NCBI GenBank assembly: GCA_028699365.1
Contig: JAQVUQ010000073.1
Coordinates: 1 to 9,785 of the forward strand
Source: UBA5359 sp028699365 [NCBI: bacterium]
GTDB lineage: Bacteria > UBP13 > UBA5359
Reading direction: 5' to 3'
DNA: 9,785 bases
Made by a program: the position numbers and the translations under genes. How positions within the stretch are numbered: the first letter of the stretch is position 1; every line of letters begins with the position of its first letter. Positions 1 to 4,725 of the stretch are shown here, piece by piece. Below the pieces are notes generated by a model. The model did no database searches. It was not told the DNA's origin and saw nothing but the letters and a program-made list of their open reading frames with translations.

Positions 1-203
1 GTAACAGTAAAAAGCTGGAATACAACGAGCGATTCTATGTGCCGTGCGAGATCAAATGGTTGTTGAAAACTCTTGGATGCAAGAAGATAGATATCTTCGG
101 TGCCAGACTGGGAGCTTTTTCCAGGGATGATAAACTGACAACGAACGATTTCGAGATGCTGGTGATTGCAGATTTGCTGGATGTAAGGTCGATAAAGCCA
201 TAG
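1..203 (+). CDS. C-terminal fragment of a class I SAM-dependent methyltransferase
   Basis: This is the end of a gene that begins outside the window. The first complete codon is at position 3, and 66 residues are read before TAG at 201-203. The segment NERFYVPCEIKWLLKTLGC, then DIFGARLGAFSRD and FEMLVIAD, matches the C-terminal pattern of small class I methyltransferases: an aromatic 'R-[FY]-Y-x-P-x-E' entry to a helix, then two final beta strands with 'G..G.FSRD' and 'E.LVIA'. The SAM-binding N-terminal motifs lie upstream and cannot be seen, so the substrate is unknown. The gene converges on vapC, whose stop codon lies 39 bp beyond this one, and no clear terminator separates them. The family-level call is from recognition of this pattern only; another Rossmann-type methyltransferase subfamily is possible. 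Confidence 0.7.
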   Translation, partial: NSKKLEYNERFYVPCEIKWLLKTLGCKKIDIFGARLGAFSRDDKLTTNDFEMLVIADLLDVRSIKP

Positions 204-242
204 AAATGATGCTGCGATATCACACCAAAGCGGAACATTCAA

Positions 243-644
243 TTAATTGACCAGTCTAAGTTCCGTTATCACAGCGATGGCTTGAAAGTCTTTGTCTGTT
301 GTAAGCAGAGAACAATCATGCGCCATGGCTAAACGGGCGATAAGTGCGTCTATCGTGCCTACTTGTATGCCTTTGCGCCGGCAGCGGTTTCTTAACTCGG
401 CGGCATGGATGTGATCGTCAAGATCAGGAACAAGCAGTGGCAAAGACGACAGCTTTTCGATGATCAGCCTTCTGTCCCTGGGGCCGGAAAATCCCTGAAG
501 AAGTTCTTGCAGAATAACACCTGTGATCACCACAAGATCGTTTTGTGCCAGAAGGCGCCCAAGAACGGTTACAGCCGGGATATTTCCGGGATTGTCCCGT
601 CTGAGAGCCAGAGACCAGACGGAAGTATCTACAAGCACTCTCAT
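243..644 (-). CDS. vapC: VapC-family PIN-domain ribonuclease toxin
   Basis: The 133-residue product has the length and layout of a VapC toxin, an Mg2+-dependent endoribonuclease that typically cleaves tRNA or rRNA when its antitoxin is degraded. The N-terminal strand MRVLVDTSVW carries the first PIN acid (D6). E47 sits in the helix 'VILQELLQG', D99 in 'GTIDALIARLA', and D117 in 'LLTTDKDF', completing the usual acidic quartet, so the active site appears intact. The start is fixed by a 4-bp ATGA overlap with the upstream antitoxin stop, the classic translational coupling of vapBC operons. It is read away from the antitoxin promoter, toward the methyltransferase fragment. The RNA target cannot be told from sequence. 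Family assignment is strong; the symbol is a family name rather than orthology to a specific studied toxin. Confidence 0.9.
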   Translation of the reverse strand: MRVLVDTSVWSLALRRDNPGNIPAVTVLGRLLAQNDLVVITGVILQELLQGFSGPRDRRLIIEKLSSLPLLVPDLDDHIHAAELRNRCRRKGIQVGTIDALIARLAMAHDCSLLTTDKDFQAIAVITELRLVN

Positions 645-841
645 CCTCTTGACCGTTCTTTCTTATAATCATATTCTGGATTCCATTCCAGCTTGCCGAA
701 CAGCTCAGGTATTTCACTCTGTCTGTGCCGGTGAATGTATTCGGCCAGGGCTTCATTTACCGTTGCCTTTTTCGTCTTATGCCCGCCTATCTTCTGTGCT
801 TCCTCAAGAAGGTTGTAGTCGATATCCAGATTACTTGCCAT
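641..841 (-). CDS. vapB: VapB-type antitoxin
   Basis: This 66-residue protein precedes and overlaps vapC by 4 bp, the standard antitoxin-first order. The N-terminal half, MASNLDIDYNLLEEAQKIGG followed by 'HKTKKATVNEALAEYIHRH', resembles the ribbon-helix-helix DNA-binding fold of the VapB family: a short strand 'NLDID', then two helices with the 'KKATVNEALAEYI' signature. The charged, proline-containing tail (IPELFGKLEWNPEYDYK) is expected to thread into the PIN toxin and block it. Start choice is supported by an AGGAGG Shine-Dalgarno (complement of 851-856) nine bases upstream. By analogy it should form VapBC complexes that bind and repress their own promoter. Direct TACACA repeats at 856-861 and 868-873, one overlapping the -10 element, are possible contact points, which is inference only. 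Confidence 0.85.
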   Translation of the reverse strand: MASNLDIDYNLLEEAQKIGGHKTKKATVNEALAEYIHRHRQSEIPELFGKLEWNPEYDYKKERSRG

Positions 842-863
842 GATGTGTCACCTCCTACACATA

Positions 864-893
864 AGTATACACAATATGATTGCTATTTGACAA
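864..893 (-). promoter_or_regulatory. Probable sigma-70-type promoter of vapBC
   Basis: Read on the minus strand, TTGTCA (893 to 888) and TATACT (869 to 864) are separated by 18 bases. Each has one mismatch to the -35 and -10 consensus. The elements lie 23-52 bases upstream of the vapB ATG, with the AGGAGG ribosome binding site in between. The surrounding DNA is clearly AT-rich. This is a prediction from motif match and position. Confidence 0.6.
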
Positions 894-981
894 GTAAAAA
901 ATTCGGTAACAAATATGCTCTGCCAAACGTATTATTAAACAGAAGGGGTTATTACTGTCAGTGTGGAAAAGTTTATAGATT

Positions 982-1149
982 ATGGCATTGCCTTTCTTAA
1001 TCATATTTATAGCTGTCGCCTTTATACGGTATCTTATATGGGAGGCAAACCGCCTGAAGCGAAATGCCCGTCTTCTTTACGTTGCGACAGGGACTACGGC
1101 TATTATCATTATCTGCCGGCAGGCGCATCTGCATTCACTGTTTAAATAG
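982..1149 (+). CDS. Possible small two-helix membrane protein (55 aa)
   Basis: An open frame from ATG at 982 to TAG at 1147-1149 encodes 55 residues. The first segment, MALPFLIIFIAVAFIRYLIW, is strongly hydrophobic. It is followed by a basic, amphipathic linker (EANRLKRNARLL) and a second hydrophobic stretch (YVATGTTAIIIIC) before the tail RQAHLHSLFK. The hydrophobic / basic / hydrophobic alternation argues for a small membrane protein with the linker in the cytoplasm. The ribosome binding site is weak (GGAAAA at 965-970, 11 bases upstream), and an in-frame TAG at 976-978 limits the start to this ATG. The gene ends one base before the stop codon of the convergent ATPase gene. I recognise no family. 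It could be a chance frame in a spacer, but the overlapping alternative frame from 963 is far less protein-like. Confidence 0.4.
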   Translation: MALPFLIIFIAVAFIRYLIWEANRLKRNARLLYVATGTTAIIIICRQAHLHSLFK

Positions 1150-1150
1150 G

Positions 1151-2533
1151 CTACGGCTTGCCCTCTATTGCCAGGCAGCGCTGGATAGCGGACGGAAGTG
1201 ACTCGGTCATGTATAGAGGGAGCGAAAGGAGTCTGTATCGGACCTGCTCGCCGGTTGTCGTTCGTATGTCCAAATCCTGAACCGAGGGTGGATTGGCATC
1301 CAGCCGCACCGCCAATGGCAGTTGTTTGCGTTGCATGAACGCATGCAGCGATTTCATGGACCCTGCGCTGCCTGCCTTAACTTCAACGGGAAGAATATGG
1401 CGCCCTTGTTGCAGAACGTAGTCTATTTCACCCTGTCGTCCCCCGGTTTGCTGCCAGTAGAACAAACACGGGTCCTCCCATGCCTGGAACAGGCAGCGCA
1501 GGTGCTGTCCTACAAACTGCTCTGCCAATCCTCCCTTGTTGGCCCATACCGTTTTCGCCAGATCGCGAAAGTCGAGACGGGACAGGCCCAGTTGCACGGA
1601 GCTGAGTCCAATGTCCGCCATTATTATTTTGAACAGAAGAGGGTTGCTCTCGGCGCCCAACGGCAAGCCGTTGGCTGCAGTATGCTCAACCCTGTGACAG
1701 ACCCGAGCCAAGGTCAGCAATTCGATGGCCCGCTTGATATCACGATGGCTGGCCTCCACATTAACGTGGCTGTACACAAAGCGATTACCAAGCTGTCGCG
1801 GCACGGCGTCCATGACACGACGAAGCATATCCGGAGGCACACGATCCTTGTACTTATTGAAATCATCCCGGTAGGTGGCGACCAGATCGCGCTGGAGCTG
1901 CAAGCGTCGGTCGTCATTGCGGTGCTCTATCCATTCCTCTACGACCTCAGGCATTCCTCCCACCATGCAGTATTCGGAGAACAACTCCAGTGATCGTTGG
2001 TGCAGGCGGAGGCTGAGGAATCCGGTTTCGCCTGCTGCAGACAGCGCTGCATGCAGTTTTTCGTTCCCCGATGCATCGAGGAGTTCGAAAAAGGAAAGCG
2101 GTTCGACATGACAGAACGTAATTCGTCCTACCGGCATACTGAAATCATGTTCCCTTAAAGTGAAGTCCAATAGAGAGCCGGCGGCTATCACCGGCAGCTC
2201 CGGAAGCTCCTCCCAAAACCAGCGCAGCGAAGCCAGCAAAGCGGGAACCGCCTGAATTTCATCCAGGAAAAGAATGGATGTCTCTAACCGGATGTCCACC
2301 CCTAAATCTGCTTCCAGATCCGATATGATCCGTCTCGGGTCGTTGGATGCAAAATGTACGGCAAGCTCAGGTCTCTTCTCCAGGTTCAGTTCGACAAGCT
2401 TCCTCGAGTGACACTTTGCCAGGTTGCGGACCAGCCATGTTTTGCCCACCTGTCGAGCACCACGCATGATTAAAGGCTTGTGGCTCGGGCTGATAAGCCA
2501 GTTGTCCAGAAAAGTTGAGACAGTTCTATTCAT
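1151..2533 (-). CDS. AAA ATPase with DUF4143 domain
   Basis: The 460-residue product has the full layout of the AAA_14/DUF4143 family, common in accessory regions of bacteria and archaea and of uncertain function. The Walker A loop GARQVGKT is at residues 25-32, preceded by 'HKPLIMR'. Walker B is ILFLDE at 87-92, followed by 'IQAVPALLASLRWF', and a sensor-1-like 'VIAAGSLLDFTL' is at about 115-126. The stretch 'GRITFCHVEPLSFFELL' is typical of the family. The C-terminal half (DUF4143) ends with GEIDYVL (E369, D371) and LPVEVKAG (E384, K386), which has the spacing of a PD-(D/E)xK nuclease-like core. Length is normal and no break is seen. The start is supported by AGGAG (complement of 2544-2548) ten bases upstream. 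It is probably autonomous: it stands alone, has its own promoter region with a palindrome, and its stop abuts the convergent small frame. No substrate can be inferred. Confidence 0.92.
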   Translation of the reverse strand: MNRTVSTFLDNWLISPSHKPLIMRGARQVGKTWLVRNLAKCHSRKLVELNLEKRPELAVHFASNDPRRIISDLEADLGVDIRLETSILFLDEIQAVPALLASLRWFWEELPELPVIAAGSLLDFTLREHDFSMPVGRITFCHVEPLSFFELLDASGNEKLHAALSAAGETGFLSLRLHQRSLELFSEYCMVGGMPEVVEEWIEHRNDDRRLQLQRDLVATYRDDFNKYKDRVPPDMLRRVMDAVPRQLGNRFVYSHVNVEASHRDIKRAIELLTLARVCHRVEHTAANGLPLGAESNPLLFKIIMADIGLSSVQLGLSRLDFRDLAKTVWANKGGLAEQFVGQHLRCLFQAWEDPCLFYWQQTGGRQGEIDYVLQQGRHILPVEVKAGSAGSMKSLHAFMQRKQLPLAVRLDANPPSVQDLDIRTTTGEQVRYRLLSLPLYMTESLPSAIQRCLAIEGKP

Positions 2534-2571
2534 GAAAACAGCACTCCTGATGAGTTAATCCATAGAAACAT

Positions 2572-2598
2572 GTTATAATATTTTTATGGATATGTCAA
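2572..2598 (-). promoter_or_regulatory. Candidate promoter of the DUF4143 ATPase gene
   Basis: On the minus strand a perfect TTGACA (2598 to 2593) is followed after 15 bases by TATAAC (2577 to 2572). The spacer is shorter than the usual 17, which weakens the match. The -35 hexamer lies inside one arm of the 32-bp palindrome at 2591-2622, so a protein bound to the palindrome would compete with RNA polymerase. Confidence 0.4.
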
Positions 2599-2622
2599 AA
2601 ACAACGCGTTGTTTTTGACATA
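2591..2622. repeat. Perfect 32-bp palindrome, candidate operator
   Basis: Each half reads TATGTCAAAAACAACG 5' to 3' toward the centre at 2606/2607, with no mismatch and no spacer; symmetry ends outside 2591 and 2622. It lies 58-89 bp upstream of the ATPase start and contains its likely -35 hexamer. A second TTGACA, at 2615-2620 on the plus strand, is produced by the symmetry but has no good -10 partner. No T-tract follows in either direction, so it is not a typical terminator. A dimeric repressor site or a cruciform-forming element are the simplest readings. Confidence 0.8.
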
Positions 2623-2841
2623 GAAGCACTGGAAACAGACTATGAATCTTCTCACGGTAAGAGTGGTCTGGAAGAGTTTCGTATCAAGGATGATACGTGA
2701 AGCAGAAATATATCATTATCTCGGTATTGCGTCCTGCAGGCTTGACCTTAAGGACAGAACGGTTTAAGCTTAAATGCGAAAAACAGGCTTGGTCTCAAAC
2801 TTCCAAAAAGAGGAGGGACCATAGACGAGAGGTTTACTATC
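2623..2841. other. Spacer upstream of yqeK; no convincing gene
   Basis: Together with 2534-2622 this forms a 308-bp stretch without a supported gene. It holds a 7-bp perfect hairpin (CGTATCA/TGATACG at 2680-2697, loop AGGA), a 12-bp palindrome TTTAAGCTTAAA at 2763-2774, and an AGGAGG at 2811-2816 that lies 25 bases from the yqeK start, too far to serve it. A 41-codon frame at 2642-2767 and a protein-like but start-less stretch ending at about 2699 are not supported well enough to call. The latter could be a gene remnant. Confidence 0.5.
2742..2770 (+). promoter_or_regulatory. Weak candidate promoter for yqeK-LCP
   Basis: TTGACC (2742-2747, one mismatch) is followed after 17 bases by TAAGCT (2765-2770), which matches the -10 consensus at only three of six positions. 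It is the best-placed pair in the spacer before yqeK, and the -10 overlaps the TTTAAGCTTAAA palindrome. Confidence is low. Confidence 0.25.
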
Positions 2842-3435
2842 TTGCAACGTAAAGAGATCGAAACGAAGCTTGAAACGATGATAGGCTATGAGAGGCTGAT
2901 GCATTCCATCGGCTCAGCCGATGTTGCCGCTGAGTTGGCCGTGATACACGGGTGCGACAGGGAGAAGGCGGAGATGGCCGGGTTGCTGCACGATTGCGCC
3001 AAGGCCCTTACTCACGGAGAGCTGATGGAACTGGCCTCTGCCGGGGGACTGACAATCGATGAGGCGGAGAGGTTGGAACCCGGTTTACTCCATGCCCCGG
3101 TAGGTGCTATAATTGCCAATAAGAGTTTCGGCGTGGAAGACAGGGATATCCTGAGAGCAATAGCAGGCCATACAACGGGAGACAGGGATATGACCTGTCT
3201 GGATAAGATAATATATCTGGCGGATGCCATCGAGCCGGGACGAACCTTTCCCGGGGTGGAAGAACTTCGGGAACTGAGCCGCCGTGACCTCGACGAAGCT
3301 GTTCTGGTGCTTCAGGAGAGGACAATAAATCGCCTGCTTCATAAGAGAGCCATTATCCACAGCCGGACCATTGCTGCCAGGAACGATCTGTTAAGACGAC
3401 GCTTAACAGATCAGGCGCATAGACTTCAGACTTAG
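2842..3435 (+). CDS. yqeK: YqeK-type HD-domain hydrolase (likely symmetrical Ap4A hydrolase)
   Basis: The 197-residue protein matches YqeK, the HD-superfamily enzyme that splits diadenosine tetraphosphate symmetrically to two ADP in bacteria lacking ApaH. Visible ligands are H21 in 'LMHSIGSADVAAELA', H50-D51 in 'AGLLHDCAK', H84 in 'GLLHAPVGA', H110 in 'IAGHTTGD' and D128 in 'IIYLADAIEPGR'. This is the expected di-iron/metal site, and 'LADAIEP' and 'HTTGD' are family signatures. The start is a TTG. It is preferred because GAGAGG (2827-2832) lies nine bases upstream and the residues QRKEIETKLETMIGYERLMH align with the usual YqeK N-terminus. The LCP gene starts 16 bp later, implying one operon. 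In many Firmicutes yqeK sits between nadD and rsfS, and neither is here. A strong hairpin is embedded in its last codons (3385-3412). Confidence 0.9.
   Translation: MQRKEIETKLETMIGYERLMHSIGSADVAAELAVIHGCDREKAEMAGLLHDCAKALTHGELMELASAGGLTIDEAERLEPGLLHAPVGAIIANKSFGVEDRDILRAIAGHTTGDRDMTCLDKIIYLADAIEPGRTFPGVEELRELSRRDLDEAVLVLQERTINRLLHKRAIIHSRTIAARNDLLRRRLTDQAHRLQT
3385..3412 (+). repeat. 11-bp perfect hairpin inside the 3' end of yqeK
   Basis: GATCTGTTAAG (3385-3395) and its exact complement CTTAACAGATC (3402-3412) flank a six-base loop ACGACG. It lies in coding sequence, 21 bp before the yqeK stop and 40 bp before the LCP start. No T-tract follows, so it should not terminate transcription. It could tune mRNA processing, stability or downstream translation. 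Confidence 0.7.
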
Positions 3436-3451
3436 TTAACCGGAGAGACTA

Positions 3452-4657
3452 ATGGTTGATCAGAACAGCGACAACAAAGCTTTACGCCGCAAAGATAAGC
3501 GGGATATCGTAGACAACCTCATTCTCATCGCTATTGCCGCCATCCTGGTAGTATTAGCGGTTCAGGCCTACTCGCTGTGGAAGGGTACCAAGGGGCCCAT
3601 CGCCATATTCAATCCGCCGTTTCAGGGCAAGAAAGAGTTCACTATCCTTCTTGTCGGTGTGGACGGAGTCAAGGAGCATCAACGGACGGATACCATAATG
3701 CTGGCTCGTATGAACCTGGAGACCAGGCATATGGGGATACTCTCCATCCCCCGGGATTCCAGAGTCGAGATACCCGGGTACGGCACGGAGAAGGTCAATG
3801 CGGCTTTTGCACACGGCGGTATCGAGTTAACCAAGGAGACTCTCAAAAGTGTAATAGGCCTTCCGGTGGATTACTACATTACTGTCAACTTCGAAGGTTT
3901 CAAATCATTTATCGATGCTCTGGGCGGAGTGGATGTGGTCGTAGACAAGAGAATGCGCTACCGCGACCGGTCCCAGAATTTAAACATAGACCTTCAACCG
4001 GGTCCGCAACATCTCAACGGCGAGCAAGCCATGGGGTTTGTCCGGTTCCGTCATGACGTGATGGGTGATATCACCCGCATCGGTCGCCAGCAGCAATTTG
4101 TCAAGGCTGTCAGCAAGCGCTTTATGTGCGCATACAATATAGCCAGGATGCCTTCTTTGCTGGAGCAGCTCCGGGATAATGTGGAAACCGATATGCCGAC
4201 CAAGGATCTGATTGCTCTGGCCAAGATCGTGAAGAAAGAGGATCAACTGGCGATGAAGTCCGCCACTCTTCCCGGTGTTCCGACCAATATCGGAGGGGTA
4301 AGCTTCTGGCAGATAGATCCCGAGGCGGTGTACAAGACGGTCAACGATACCTTCTTCCCGCCGTCAACAGACGAAAAGAAAGGCGCCCAAAGTCAGGTGG
4401 GCGTGGAAGTATTGAACGGATGCGGTATAGCAGGCATGGCCGATCAGGTTGCAAAAGCCCTCACCGATAAGGGATACGGCATCCATAAAACAGGCAATGC
4501 CGATAACTTTGATTACCGCTCGTCCAAAGTCGTGGTCAGCAGGTCGGCGACCAGAGAGGGGCGTCGTATCTGCAGTCTTCTGAGTATAAAGGATATGCAG
4601 GTCGACAAGAAGAAGGACGGCATAACCGTTATCGTAGGATCCGATTACTGCCCCTGA
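3452..4657 (+). CDS. LytR-CpsA-Psr (LCP) family protein with C-terminal LytR_C domain
   Basis: LCP enzymes transfer undecaprenyl-linked polymers such as teichoic acids or capsule onto peptidoglycan. This 401-residue protein has a basic N-terminus (LRRKDKRD), one membrane anchor at about residues 22-43 (NLILIAIAAILVVLAVQAY), then an extracellular LCP domain at about 62-225. Conserved polar positions are visible: R78 and D80 in 'HQRTDTIML', R101-D102 in 'SIPRDSRV', 'GGVDVVVD' at 158-165, 'LNGEQAMGFVRFRHD' with R198 and R200, and R209/R212 in 'TRIGRQQQF'. From about 315 to 400 a LytR_C domain follows (VGVEVLNGCGIAGMADQVA, then 'SSKVVVSR'), a common C-terminal partner of LCP. GGAGAG lies six bases upstream of the ATG. 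It is probably co-transcribed with yqeK. Which polymer it attaches cannot be inferred. Confidence 0.92.
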   Translation: MVDQNSDNKALRRKDKRDIVDNLILIAIAAILVVLAVQAYSLWKGTKGPIAIFNPPFQGKKEFTILLVGVDGVKEHQRTDTIMLARMNLETRHMGILSIPRDSRVEIPGYGTEKVNAAFAHGGIELTKETLKSVIGLPVDYYITVNFEGFKSFIDALGGVDVVVDKRMRYRDRSQNLNIDLQPGPQHLNGEQAMGFVRFRHDVMGDITRIGRQQQFVKAVSKRFMCAYNIARMPSLLEQLRDNVETDMPTKDLIALAKIVKKEDQLAMKSATLPGVPTNIGGVSFWQIDPEAVYKTVNDTFFPPSTDEKKGAQSQVGVEVLNGCGIAGMADQVAKALTDKGYGIHKTGNADNFDYRSSKVVVSRSATREGRRICSLLSIKDMQVDKKKDGITVIVGSDYCP

Positions 4658-4725
4658 CCCATAATGAATACTACTGAACAGCTAACAGGCTAATGAGCTA
4701 AACACCTGGTTGCAGGAGCCTAATA

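Noticed and set aside
963-1145. 60-codon plus-strand frame overlapping the small membrane protein frame
   Set aside because: The translation is mixed and cysteine-rich without pattern; the alternative frame from 982 has coherent hydrophobic segments.
1322-1993. Plus-strand frame of 223 codons inside the ATPase gene
   Set aside because: The minus strand here encodes conserved DUF4143 sequence; the plus frame is a shadow.
2611-2699. Protein-like frame reading GTT TTT GAC ... ACG TGA (EALETDYESSHGKSGLEEFR)
   Set aside because: It looks somewhat protein-like and could be a gene remnant, but it has no start codon or ribosome binding site and I recognise no parent family.
2642-2767. 41-codon plus-strand frame before yqeK
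   Set aside because: No good ribosome binding site, no recognisable features, and it overlaps a hairpin and the possible promoter.
4063-4076. 14-bp palindrome GGGTGATATCACCC within the LCP gene
   Set aside because: It encodes a conserved stretch of the LCP domain (HDVMGDITRIGR) and is short enough to be coincidental.
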